Shown here one piece after another: positions 25,556 through 42,987 of a DNA stretch of 64,000 nucleotides; the stretch's first letter is position 1, and the number at the start of each line of letters is the position of its first letter. The translations under genes and the position numbers were made by a program. Source of the stretch: Rotaria sordida (Eukaryota > Rotifera > Eurotatoria > Philodinida > Philodinidae); assembly GCA_905250125.1 (NCBI GenBank), contig CAJNOL010000141.1, positions 166,667 to 230,666 on the forward strand. The letters are read 5' to 3'. A model generated the notes under the pieces. That model made no database searches. It was not told the DNA's origin and saw only the letters and a program-made list of their open reading frames with translations.

Positions 25556-28500
25556 TACTATCGATTATTTCGTAGAAGATTCACAACAAAATGAAATCAA
25601 AGAGGTATATAGTAAGATTGTATGTTAGAATATTATTCTAGCGCTACAATCAATTTCATAATACTTCGATTTGTTAAATGATGATATATTTTGGATGGTT
25701 TATGGAGAGTTCCAATCGAAAAATAGACTGAATTATATAACTAAATTTTGTTGATTTTGAACAAAAAAAAATATTTTAGGAAAGAGAAACCAGATTTCAA
25801 ATGCTATATTGTATTGTAATAATAACAACAGAACATTTGTTTAAGTTGATGTACTTCGATTCTATATTGCGTTTATATTAAAAAAGCAACAATTCTATGC
25901 AAAATAGCAAAAAAGAAAGTAAAGATTTTCGTTGGGTTAGAGTCAATATTACAAAGCAGCTATGGCATCAGTCAACATGTTATATAGCAGATGTCTATTT
26001 TTACTACATCAAAAAACGAGTGATTTAAACTATTTGAAAGGATATTTCATGAAAATTAAGAATAAAAATTTCAACAGGACGTGGATCTCGATGAATAAAT
26101 AGTTAAGTAACAAAATATAATTTAGCAGTATTTATAGCAAAGAACATAAATTATATTCAGACCATGTTAATTAACTAAATAATGACGAATGATTAATTTG
26201 GTATGATATTAATAATTTTTTAATAAATATTTTAATATTTCAATCAAATAACACAAAAGAAAAGCGCAGAAAAAGAAGTATTGGAAGGTACCTTTAAAAC
26301 TGCTGTTTACCTACTTGATTTCGTTTTATTAGCGTATTATCCACATCAATCAGTGTGCAAATGAGGGTAAAAGTATACTTAAACTGCAGTTATGCCTCAT
26401 ATTATTCTCTTTTCCCTCATACTTCATCTGAAATGGGATAAATTTTCTTGAATTTTCGAACATTTCATAACGAGTAAAATATTCTTTTTTATGCTCATCT
26501 CGATATGTTCTTCGTTCAATGTTGTGTTGTCAATAATACATCAGAAAATAGCTAATGTGTCTAATGATCATCTATATGAATAAAATTTTTCTATTGATGA
26601 TATAGAAAAGATATATTCTTCTTTCATAGAACGATATCTCAATATTCCTTTTGATTGATGGAATTTGGAAAATGAAAAAGCTTGTCTTGGAGGATTCTAA
26701 CATAGACATTAGCTAGGTTAAAACCATCCATTATTATCCATATTTATGTCTATAATGTAAATCATTATGCAAAATAGATAAGAATGTTCTTTCGGAAGTT
26801 TTACAGATGGAGCTCATTTGACACGGCGTGATCAGAATCTTTTTAAGAAATCCAATGTAAAATTAAAGATCAATTGAAGATCATGAAAGTACCTATATTA
26901 CGTTGACACTATTGACTTAAATATATACATCGATGAGCAACAAATTTTACATTAAGAAGCAAACGCTAATTATGTCAACAAAATAATGAAAAAACCGTAT
27001 TTTAATAATATCAATTCACTACATTTGGTTGTTTATGACAATTACATAACAACTTAGTTTTAATAGATAAAAGATAACAATGTTTATTAATTATTTAATA
27101 AAGTACATAATGAATGAAACAATGAACATATACTCGTCTAGTAAAACCAATTGATCCATAATATATATAAAAATATTTCATAATTGAATAATTTTTTTTT
27201 TGAAGCTATTTTTATCTAATATAGCAGAAAAATCCTTTTTATCTTGATAAATCCATTTATATCTTAAAAAATTATCACTATTTTATCTAGTTATGTACTT
27301 CAATAACATCATGCTAATTTTACATATTATCGATACAAAAAACACTGCAGAAGCAATCTATTGATCTATACATATTGTTTATTTTTGAATATAGTCAATC
27401 TAACATAGAATGATAATATATGTTTTCTCTATCGAATAACTGGAAATTAAAAGAACACAAATAAGAATGGTTTTAGATGATTAAACATTATTAATAGAAA
27501 TTTATAAAAATTACTTGTATAAGAATTTTTTAAAATTATAATGATATACTTTTTATTGATAATTCTGAACAATTAATGTATCAATTTTTTGTTAATTTTT
27601 ACAAGATTTTAGAATACACTAACGAAGTCTCATACCTAAAAACACCTAAATAGATTTTTCAATTTTAAGAAGAATTTATTTCTGATGATAATAATTAGCG
27701 AATTTTAATCATGTATAAAATCTTTTTTGTTTTTAATAATATAGTTTTTTCCGGCTTGTAGAAAAATCTCGATTATAATTTAAATTTGCTTAAATGTTGA
27801 TGTTATTCGAATGAATTATTGTAAAAATCAATGAGTGATATCAATATTCTTAGACATTACAAAATTGATATTATACCATATCGACTTATGGCAACGAACA
27901 AAAGGCAAGATCGAAAAGCGAGTACATCCTGCAGTTTGACGTTTTAGATCAAGTGTTAGTATTTATTCAATAAAGAGAAATATTTCCGACATTTTTGTTT
28001 TTCTAATCAGAAAAAAATTTAACCGTATTTCTTAAAATTAAATATATGGATTATTAATCTAATATCGGGTGTTTTTTTGGATGTTAAAATAATATATAAT
28101 CTATTTTCTTTGTCTTAACAAACAAATTTATTTTTAATATGGTAACATAGAATATAAGGCCAATGGTTGGATAATTATTTTTTTTATTATTTATTTTTTT
28201 CATTCAGTCATTGACAATCAGAAAAAGAAGTTATCTGAAGGCGACAACAATTTCGGATGTTTTGAATAAAAATAGAAAAGAAAATAAAAGTATTTGTTTC
28301 TTGACTGGTATCGTTAATTATTGATTATGATCGAATAACAATATATTTCTTAATATTTCATATAATTATTAAATAAGAATCGCTAATATAAATAAATCGT
28401 TTTCTTTCTCACTTACTCTTATTGAATTTGTTTTGTTTGAATCAAGGTTTTTTTTCAAGTATAATACTATTCAATATGTTAAGAGTCTATATTTCAATTG

Positions 28501-29129
28501 ATCTAACATCTTACAATCATTATTATCACTATTAATTAAAAAGAAAACGAAAAAAATAGAAAGAAACAAAATAATAAAACTATTTATTTATCAATCTATT
28601 ATTAGTGTAAGCTTTTTCTAGAACATAATCTTTTATTAATTAATGTCTACAAATGATTTCTCCTTTGTATAAAAGAACTACGTTCGACATATTCTTTGTC
28701 TATAATTGTCTCTTTTTCTTTTTTCTGATCGTATATTTGTAATTTAGTTTTAGTCGGATAGATATAATTTATTGAGTTATAAATTAGTAAGGCATGAAGA
28801 TGAGTAAGTGATGAGATATATAATCATCATTTTCTAATTACGAAAAAAAAGTTAGTTCATCTGTAATTAAAAAAACAAAAAAAAGGATTCGAATAATCTG
28901 CCTCATTACATATATAAGATTGATACTCATGTTAGCTTCTATTCATAGTTTGATCTATAAGAATTGAAGTTAATGTATAGAAAAGCCAGAAAATCCCTTT
29001 TTTCTTGTATGAATTCTATAAGATTTTGAACTTTATGTTTATTTTTGTTTACTTTGATTTACATGTATTTTTTTTTAGCACTTTATATTTGTCTATTATC
29101 CTTCTTTTATTTCATCGTACATATTCGTC
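25556..29129. other. 3.6-kb gene-poor AT-rich interval
   Basis: The longest gene-free stretch. It is extremely AT-rich from about 27000 to 28700. A short coding-like patch at about 26590-26660 (frame IDDIEKIYSSFIERYLNIPFD on the plus strand) is bounded by stops and could be a gene relic. No inverted repeat with clear ends was found. The right end should contain the promoter of the secreted precursor at 29130. Confidence 0.4.
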
Positions 29130-29564
29130 ATGATGAAAATTAATTTGATTTTAATATTTATTTGTGCAGAAATCTTCTTTATTAATTGCTACACAATTAA
29201 TCAGTTCCAGGTAGGATTAATATGTTTATTAAGTTCATCTTTTTTTTTTATTTTTTGAAAAGAGATATCCCTGGTCTGATTATGATGTTGAATCAATAGA
29301 TGTATTCCTTGCTAAACTTATACAACTAGAAAATTTATTTCAAAATGAAAATTTACCAATAAGTTCATTAGATCAATCTGATGGTCATTCACGTCATTTA
29401 CAAAAACGTGGTCGACGTAAGATAAATTCAATTTTACTAGTTTTATTATTCATTTCTTTTATTTTTTTTAAGAATGCTTATGGAAAGTATGTAGTTGGGC
29501 ACTTGACAAACGTTCACCTTCATCAAATCCTAGTAATGGTTTAGAAAAAAAATTATTATATTAG
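29130..29564 (+). CDS. secreted neuropeptide-like precursor with a C-x4-C ring
   Basis: Three exons (29130-29210, 29263-29416, 29473-29564) encode 108 residues. Residues 1-20 form a signal peptide (MMKINLILIFICAEIFF...). The propeptide continues to dibasic K75-R76 and G77-R78. Next comes QCLWKVCSWALD (79-90), a second dibasic K91-R92, and a Ser/Asn/Pro tail. Cleavage would release a short peptide whose N-terminal Gln could cyclise and whose two cysteines enclose four residues (LWKV). That ring size and the central Trp-Lys resemble urotensin II (ring C-FWKY-C), but homology is inference; the peptide lies internally rather than at the precursor's C-terminus. A peptide hormone or transmitter is the likely role. 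Splice sites are canonical and all three joins keep frame. The gene converges on 29682-30158. Confidence 0.72.
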
Positions 29565-29681
29565 AGAAAAGAATAAATTTGCAAATAGTTCTTTTGCTTT
29601 TTTATTAGTTTTTTTCTCTTGATCATAAATGTATATTGTTTAATGGTCACGTCTAATATAAAATAAATAAAAATATATTAT

Positions 29682-30158
29682 CTAACCTAATAATAAATCC
29701 ATATGATTAAATTTATTAAGATTAGCTTTTGATCGTTCTGTTCGAGGTGAATCAGGTTGTTTTGATGATTTAGGATGATTATCTAATTGATGAGATTTTC
29801 TATCATGTTTTGTAGGCATAGTTAGTTCTTGTGATTGATCATTTGATATTGGTGGAGGTGATGGTGTTAAATATTGTCGTCGTTGAGCTTTTAATGTTTC
29901 TTTAACACTAGGTAAATTTGATATACGTATATCTTGTTCAATTTTTCGTATGAAATCATTTTTAACACGTATATGTTCTTTCATTTTTAAATAATGAATA
30001 CGTGATAAAAGTTTTTCTTTTTTTCGATGTTGTCGTCGTGCAATATCAAGTTGATCAAGTGTTATACGAGAACGATGACTATCACGTATAAAATCTGCAT
30101 AATGATCAGCATCAAAATCATCTCGATCAATATGTGTTGATTTTAATAAAGAAGACAT
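29682..30158 (-). CDS. hypothetical basic helical protein
   Basis: Single-exon, 158 residues, unrecognised. The N-terminal half is charged and helical (residues ~20-95, rich in Arg/Lys/His/Asp with an RRQHRKKEKLLSRIHYLKMK block), possibly a short coiled coil. The C-terminal half is Pro/Ser/Gln/His-rich and disordered. There is no signal or membrane segment. Coding bias matches neighbours. Its 3' end is 117 bp from the stop of the convergent peptide precursor. Confidence 0.65.
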   Translation of the reverse strand: MSSLLKSTHIDRDDFDADHYADFIRDSHRSRITLDQLDIARRQHRKKEKLLSRIHYLKMKEHIRVKNDFIRKIEQDIRISNLPSVKETLKAQRRQYLTPSPPPISNDQSQELTMPTKHDRKSHQLDNHPKSSKQPDSPRTERSKANLNKFNHMDLLLG

Positions 30159-31084
30159 TAGATATAGAAAACATTAGCTATGTAAAGAAAATGTAAAGAG
30201 AGTGTACACTTGAATGAAAGTATGTTGAGATTCTTGAAGAAGAGAAAAAAATGACAGAAGAAAAAAAAAGAATTTGAGACAAAATCAATTTGAGTTGAGA
30301 ACTTTAAAAAAAACAACAGTTAAGTGGAGAAATAACTGTAAAAATCAATATTGTTTTTTTTTTTTGCTGTGTAAATTTATAACAAGAAATCGTTAACAAC
30401 AACTTCAGGACTTAAAAATTTCTGAAAATTACAGAAATTTAATGAATGTCTGAAATCCTTTGCTTTTGTTATCTAATTTAAAAAGTTCCTAAAATAGAAC
30501 GTAAAGTACCACCTTCTTTACTTTGATTATAAATTTCTTTTATTTTGGCATCAACAAGAATTCAAAATTCAAACTTTTAAAATCAGAAGAACACCTCGAA
30601 ATTCTTTTTTTTCTTATATGAATTATTTACACATTGGTGTTACAAAAAAAAATCGATATATTTTTAGAATATTCAATACACAATCGAATATTTCATTCCG
30701 ATTAAATAAAGTACAACAATATAATAATAACCAATGCAAAAATTTCGGATCAATCCTCAATAAATATAGAATAGTATATATGTACTGAAGTAGAATATTC
30801 ATATAGAACATTATAATAAATACAATATACAAAATAAATGATAAATCGCAATATTTCTATTCATTGATTAGTTCGATACAAATGATTTATGACAATTGTC
30901 TAGAGATTTTTCTCACAGAGATTATAAGAAAATTACAAAATTATATTTTATTTATAATCCTAACAAAGTGAACAATAAGAATTTTATACAATCATATCTG
31001 ACATGCTATCTTTCTAAGATCAATATATAACAAAAAGAAAAAAAACGAAACTATACATAAGTATTTCTATGTAGGACATGAATA
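30159..31084. other. gene-free stretch
   Basis: AT-rich, with A-runs just upstream of 30158 and the 3' UTR of the next minus-strand gene at the right. A few short frames exist but none is spliced or conserved-looking. Confidence 0.4.
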
Positions 31085-31969
31085 TCATTGACAATGTTTT
31101 AGATATTTACGACGGATATCTTGAATTTGATGATTGACTTTATCGTAGATACCACCATTAGGCTTTTCATTTACCTTATAAATAATATTAATAAATTTTA
31201 GAAAAAGAAAAATATTAAGAATATTTTAACTTACATGTTCTTTAATGAATGGTTCAAGATAACGAAGAGGAATATTTATACAATTTGGATCATCATTCAT
31301 AAGATATTTCATTATTTTTGGATATTGAACAACATATTTTATATATTCATGATGACGAGCTTTACGTTCAAGAATAGATTCAATCGATAATTTTTGAATT
31401 TCTAAATGTACTTTGCACTTTTGTGTCTGACTTTCATCATCATTATTATTATCATGAGAATCCTGATTTGATGTTTCTGTCGAATCTAAAAATAAATAAA
31501 ACTCTAAAAAGAAAATGAATCAAATCTAAATCCTACCACTATCGTCTTTATCAAATGAAATTTCTCCGTCTAAAATAATGCATTCAATATTTATCATAAA
31601 ATTTCTCAATCAAATTCTTACTTGATTTTTTACTAGTTGTATCATCTTCTGAATAGAAGAAAACAAAAAACAAAGAATCAATTAAATACTTTTATTAAAA
31701 TTTATTTCTTTTGCCTTTTTCTGATAGTTGATCAACAAAATCAATTGAATCATTATTAATTTTATGAATAATTTTCATAAATTTTTCTCTTATATCATAT
31801 AATCGTGCTGATAAAATTTGAATATCTTTTCGAACTTGTACATCTTTAATTGATTCATCATCATCATCATCATCCGTACTTTCTTTTTTATTTTTTAATA
31901 AACAAAAAACAAAATGAAAACATTGAGATTTTTATTTCACTTACTCCTTAATTCTCTATTTGATATCAT
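31085..31969 (-). CDS. hypothetical acidic/helical protein, six exons
   Basis: Exons (descending): 31969-31945, 31882-31715, 31648-31622, 31569-31537, 31485-31235, 31174-31085; 197 residues in continuous frame. I do not recognise the family. An Asp-rich N-terminal run is followed by a helical segment (VRKDIQILSARLYDIREKF), an acidic Asp/Ser/Asn linker (residues ~65-105), and a C-terminal helical block. The latter includes KCKVHLEIQKLSIESILERK, then YLMNDDPNCINIPLRYLEPF, ending RRKYLKHCQ. The donor of the second intron appears to be GC (AAAG/GCAAAAG) rather than GT; using it restores frame with the following tiny 27- and 33-nt exons. Small-exon assignments are less certain than the two large ones. 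Confidence 0.62.
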
Positions 31970-32160
31970 CTGCAAAAATGAAAAAACAAAAAAAACCTTG
32001 CCTATAAGAACCTTCAATGGATGTTTTATTTTAAAACAAGAACAAAAACTTCAAGTTGTCCATGAGAGAGTCTCAGGCAACTGTCTGATTTTAAACATAA
32101 CAATAACAAAATGTTTTTTTTTTTCGATCATAAATCAAAAGACAAAAAAAAAAAAATAGC

Positions 32161-37677
<5,517 letters not shown>

Positions 37678-38207
37678 ATCTCAAAACAAAAACAAAAATA
37701 TATACTTAAATTGTCTATTTATTTTTTTGTCATTTAAATAGCTCAGATGTCGGCCTCTCTCACGACTACATACAGCTGATGCAATGTGCCTCTCAGCTTA
37801 TGTCACTGTTGACTAAAATGATACAGGAAAGAAAGAACAAGTTATTGTCTATATGTGTAAATGTCCATATTTTCATTACGCAATAATAATAAGTACGAGT
37901 TAAGATATGATATACTATAAAAATAAGTCAGACAAAAAAAATTCATCTTCATTATGAATTAAACCATTGTTTTTTTTTTCAATATATCTGAAACTTAAAA
38001 AAAGAATATTTATTTTTTTTATCAGATGAATGCAAAACGCATGTTCTATTCGGAATTCACAAACAAACATAAACTTTTCTTTTTAAATTTTAGAACAAAA
38101 ATACAAATAATATATAAACAAAAGTTATCAGACACAATAAAAAAACAAAACAAATTTATCATATGAAATATCAAAAAACAAAGAAAGACAAATACAATTA
38201 TAATATA
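37678..38207. other. intergenic, QARS1 upstream region
   Basis: Holds the QARS1 promoter at the left side and the 3' UTR of the RRM gene at the right. AT-rich; no other feature identified. Confidence 0.45.
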
Positions 38208-40625
38208 TTAATGAGTTGAAGATGATGGACTATGTTTTCGTTTATTATTATTACGTTTTTCTACACGTCGTCGATGATCATTTAAATATCGATCTAATTT
38301 ATCCAATGTTTGTCGTTCTTCATCTATTAAGAGATTTATTTCTTGTTCAATACATCTTCGATTTTCATCAAATTTTGATCTATATTCATCTCTAATTTGA
38401 TCAAGTTCATTTTGACATTGTTCAAAAAACTTTAAAATATTATTTGATGCTATTGGTCTAATCGGTTTTATATCTGTATCAACAGTTGTTAATTGATGTA
38501 GAAGATCAGTATAATTACTAATTGTAGTAGCAGAAGGAATCGATGATGATGGAATAGATAATTGATCAGTTACAGGACAATGACTAATAATAGTTCGTGG
38601 TGGTGATGTCCAACCAGATTCCATTTTTCTATTCTCGTAAAAAAAAGATAAAGTAGTTAGTGAGTTTTGAGGCTATACAGTGTGAATCATAAATAGCACT
38701 GTGAACCTATTGTCAAGTAAGAAAAATATATATAGGAAACGTTTCATAGATAATTTTCAGTTGTTATCTAACGAAGAAAAGTCTCCAATTGTATTTTGTT
38801 CATATGTTGGAGACATTATTCTGAGAGAACTTGGGCTGATGTAGCTTTCTTTGAAAGTGATCACAATTTTACTAATGTTTCCATCTCGTATACAGTTTAT
38901 ACAGAAAAATCGAACAGCAAAATGTTGGACTGGAATTCTGCTGTTCATTTTTTTGAATATATTTTGCGCTAGGTGGAAAAAATCAGTAAAATGGTTATCA
39001 TTTTCGAAGCAAGCTCCATCAGCCTAAGTTCTCTTTGAATAATATCCTCAACATATAGACAAAGTATTATTGAAAACAACATGAATCATTTGGGAACCTT
39101 CTTTCATAAGAGAATAAGAAGTGAAAAAGAACTTTATGAATAATACTGTCATGACAGAAACCAGACAAGTTTTCAATACTAGTCAATTTAAATGTTGAAA
39201 TTCATACTCTGAAAATAAACTCCACCATTGTAGCCATGTTAGCAATAAATCCTTGCAAAAACTAATGTTCCATGTTTGAAAATTTGAAATTTTCTAATCA
39301 TCACTGAAAATTTATTTGATATTTCATTTTTTTTTGTGTCGTAATGCTATTCGTGGCAAGATTTTTTTTTAATTTGATGAACTATTCATATAATAGTTAT
39401 TGAATGATCGTTAATGTATGAGTTTTTTCATTTAAAATTGAAATCCTTCTATTCTCTAACGAAAAAAAAATCAGTAAAACTTACTCTGGAGAAGGAATAA
39501 ATGTTGGTTCCTTAACAATAGACGATGGTATAGCATTTAAAAATGATAGTAATTGTTGTTGAATATTTTCTTGATGAGTTGTTGGTAATGTGAATAAAGA
39601 TAATTGATTTTGTACTCCTAGTGAATTAACTATAGGTTCTGGGAATGACGTTTTTGATACAACTGTTGATTTTACTTCAATATTATTATCATTATTATTA
39701 TTACCATCATCATCATCATCATCATCATCACTTTCATCCTTATTAGTAGAAGAAAATAATAATGAAGCAAGATGACGAGATGCTTTTCTTATTAAAAGAT
39801 TTGTTCCTTGTAAACGTATATTAGGTGTATCAAGAATTTTCTTAACAGTTTTTTTATCATTGAATTCCATAACAGCACATGTCGGATCATTTAAAAGTAT
39901 ATAACAAGCAATAACTGGTGCACGTCTATGAAAATAATCACTAAAATAAATGAGTAGATATATAAAGTAAACTTTTTTTTTCTTTGATTTCTTTATCTTA
40001 CATACACTAACATTGTTTCAGTTATATTACTTGTTAATCCTTGAATATATATTTGATTTTGTTTATTTTTCATGGATATTATTTTATTAACAAATTGTTT
40101 TGGATGTATAGGTTTATAAATAAAAAAATTTCTCTGTTCAATTGTTATTGGTATTGTTTGTTTTTCAAATATTGTTGTAATAGATTGTCGATTATTTAAT
40201 TCAAATAATAAATATGCTTGTTTATCTTGTTTTGATAAATAATAACGTAATGATGAATCAATTTTTTTATAAAATTCAATAATTGTATTTATATCATTTG
40301 AATTTAATATGGGGCCAATAAAAAATTTACGATCAATATTTAATATAGCATTATTAGTATATATAGTTTTATACAATTTTACATCAAGTAATATTCCATC
40401 AACGTCATGAATATTTTCATCGAGAAATTTTTCTACTTGTTCATGATTAGCAAATTCAATAATATGAAAATCACAAAATTTTTCTTTTTCGAATGATGAT
40501 GAAACAATTGTACCAAAACGTGAACAATAAGTTAATAATGTTTTATCATCAAGTGAAGTTGTATTACCAATATAAATACATAATGATAAATTTTGAAACG
40601 AAGATATATTTAAATTTGATGCCAT
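38208..40625 (-). CDS. three-RRM RNA-binding-like protein with acidic and coiled-coil C-terminus
   Basis: Exons (descending): 40625-40006, 39940-39485, 38628-38208; 498 residues. Three RRM-like units are seen: ~14-86 (LCIYIGNTTSLDDKTLLTYC, then CDFHIIEFAN), ~98-170 (RKFFIGPIL, then AYLLFEL) and ~189-270 (NQIYIQGLTSNITETMLVDY, then CAVMEFND). RNP motifs are degenerate, so RNA binding is probable but not certain. The layout resembles splicing-factor-type multi-RRM proteins, probably nuclear. An Asp-rich run, then a Pro/Ser-rich segment, and a helical C-terminal block (FFEQCQNELDQIRDEYRSKF onward) with a basic NNNKRKH tail follow. The join of exon 2 to exon 3 spans an 855-bp intron; it keeps frame, but exon 3 has its own ATG and could be a separate 138-residue gene. 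Confidence 0.7.
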
Positions 40626-41800
40626 TAGAAAATATAAATTAGAAAATTAAAGAAGGAAGGTATCATTATATGTGTTTTGAATGAACAACGAAGTTTTTTT
40701 CCTCTCGTACAACGAAATTGAATAAACTATAGTTTACCATAGACTATACAAATAACTAGAGGTCGCTCTTTACAGACAAAATAGTCCATCTATAATTGTC
40801 CATTTTATGATATAATTTTCTGCATATAGTGGTACACGCTCAAAGTATGATGATTTATTGAATCAATAGCAAGAAATGCACTTGGAAGGGAGTAGATGTG
40901 GGAACACTGTTTTTGAAGATTCTTATTGTTATCATTCGAAGTAAAAAAAAGAGAGAGAGAGAGACATTTGAGTATAATTTATTTTTGTGATCCAAGTCCC
41001 CTTTCCGAGATCGCCGTTGGTGGGCGACGACAAGGACGCAGTAATGACGTATTTGAACCAATAGAAACTTTTCATCTTTTGAATTCTCTTCCATTGTGTC
41101 AAGACACAGAGGGCGATTAGTAGCACCATCTATATATACGGGACACTTTTTACGCTAAAGCCTTATGTGCAGTTCGAAAGAGAATAATTTTTTACAACCC
41201 CTACTGATCAAATGATCTCGGATTCCTGGCGAAACTGCAGATGGTGCATACAAGTACATGTTTTGCTATTGTTTCGCTATTCTGTGTATACTTCTTTTTT
41301 GTTCACGTTTCAGATTTAGCACAAATTTTGTTTCGTATAGAATTCGAAATAACTTTTTAATACTATGGATAAGTTCGACATGTTTAGCACTGTGATACAT
41401 TTAATTGAGAATATTATTATTCTTAGATGATAATTTAGTAGACATGAGCGAGATCAGTCATATTTGAATTTCATGCCTGTTCCATTCATGTTGAGCCATA
41501 CTTTTGTATGTAGTAATATGGTAAAAGAAAGCATCGCTGCGGATAAAAACTTGATTAAGATGTTGCAGTTGAGTTTGGAATCTAGTTGAGATTGGAATCA
41601 CTTAGTTCACTTTGTTTGTTTAAAAATTTTTCTAACACATATTCAAGAAAACTTATTTGTTTCTTGTCAAGTTTATATTTACTATTACTTCTCGGACAAT
41701 AAAAAGTATCTTCGTACTGTTATTTTGTAGCTGAAAAGCCATTAGTCATTGTATTTTTTTTTTGTAAAAGTAAATCTTGCTCGTCATTTTCCTTATAATG
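40626..41800. other. upstream region and gene-free stretch
   Basis: Contains the RRM-gene promoter at the left. A short GA microsatellite lies near 40950-40964. The segment 40980-41240 is GC-richer but without exon structure; overlapping short frames on both strands there are not credible genes. Confidence 0.4.
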
Positions 41801-42210
41801 TAGTTTCTATATCGATGCTCGAGACATGGAGACCTTGGACGATTGGTTGAAATGAAATCGAAAGTACTTAAGTTATTTGTTTCTATACAATAGATTCTTT
41901 TTTTGAGCAGCGTGACATTGGGACATTGAATCATTGGTTGAAATGGAATCGAGAGTATTTGAGTTACTTGTTTCTATAGAATAAATTTGTTTTCAAGCAG
42001 CGGGACATTGGGGCATTGAAACATTGGTTGAAATGAAATCGAGAGTACTTGAGCTATTTCTTTCTATACAATAGACTTGTTTTCGAGCAGTGGGACATGA
42101 AGACATTGAATCATTGATTGAAACGAAATCGAGAGTATATGAATTATTTGTTTTTATAAAATAGTTTTGTTTTTCGATGCTCATAATTTGGGGGATCGAA
42201 TGATTGGTTA
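41800..42210. repeat. 90-bp tandem repeat, about 4.5 copies
   Basis: The core motif ATTGGTTGAAATGAAATCGA recurs at 41842, 41933, 42023 and, diverged, at 42113 and 42203, giving spacings of 91, 90, 90 and 90 bp. Each unit also carries a GAGTACTTGAGTTATTTGTT block and a GACATTG block. Read on the minus strand a unit encodes a 30-residue repeat with a SSTLDFISTN core, but stops interrupt it. It is either a minisatellite or the remnant of a protein repeat. Confidence 0.75.
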
Positions 42211-42461
42211 AATGTTTAGTGTTAGCAAATTCGTTGTTAAAAACTTGAAATTGAATGATTTGTGCTATTTAGAATAGCAGCTGACCTGTTTTTCGATTGA
42301 TTGAGTAATAATTGACCTATAAATGGATTGTTGATTGTCTGTTCGATAGATTTATTGTGAGGAAAATTGTCAGTGTCAGATTGTAGTTTAGAATTGGGAA
42401 TGCTCATTTTTTTTGAGAGATTCACATAAAAAAAATATAATTTATGTAATTAAAAGCAAAT

Positions 42462-42987
42462 CCTAGTGCAACATCTTGTAACCAAGATCTTGACCAAGAT
42501 ACAAGATACATAAATGTTAACAGATCTTGAAAATTCAGCTACAGATATTAATATCATCATCTTGTATCAAGATCTGTAATCAGATCTTAGGTACAGATCT
42601 ATAAGATCTTAACTGAAATATCCGTGTTCAAAAATGATCACTAAAAGTCGTTTATGGATGACCCTAAATACTACCGAGATAGTAAATCGGAAGTAAAATT
42701 TGACGCTGAATATGAATCTGAAATCGGATCGCTGCTGCAAACACAAGGAGTCAAGCTAGAGACCAAAGATCAGTTTGAAAACCATTCACAATCATCGTCC
42801 TCACGAACACCCTTGAATGAAGATCATGTTTTCTTAAATGATTCGGGACAATCTAGCTCCAAGCAGTAGCAGAATCATCCGTAACAGGTATTATCAAATC
42901 AAGATCTGTTAACATTTCTGTTCCTTGTATCTTGGCCAAGATCTTGTCACAAGATGTTAAGATCTTGGTACAAGATATTTCACTAGG
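42462..42987. mobile_element. long-TIR element with a small internal reading frame
   Basis: The outer ends are CCTAGTG (42462) and CACTAGG (42981-42987). Inverted repeats extend over about 70 bp with only scattered mismatches, e.g. AAATGTTAACAGATCTTGA near 42513-42531 against TCAAGATCTGTTAACATTT near 42899-42917. The motif CAAGATCTTG recurs many times, so it could form a strong hairpin. Between the arms lies a 71-codon plus-strand frame (42654-42869) with GC-richer codons than the neighbourhood. No transposase is recognisable. Superfamily not assigned. Confidence 0.68.
42654..42869 (+). CDS. small hypothetical frame inside the long-TIR element
   Basis: 71 residues starting MDDPKYYRDSKSEVKFDAEY, acidic and Ser-rich, no known motif. 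It is the only open frame in the element and its composition differs from the TIRs and flanks. It could be a captured host-exon fragment or the start of a degenerate element protein. Weak call. Confidence 0.3.
   Translation: MDDPKYYRDSKSEVKFDAEYESEIGSLLQTQGVKLETKDQFENHSQSSSSRTPLNEDHVFLNDSGQSSSKQ

Noticed and set aside
26590..26660. Short coding-like patch in the 3.6-kb gene-poor interval
   Set aside because: Only about 22 codons between stops; too little to call a pseudogene.
38208..38624. Stand-alone 138-residue gene
   Set aside because: An acceptor just upstream joins it in frame to the RRM exons; kept as exon 3, with the alternative noted.
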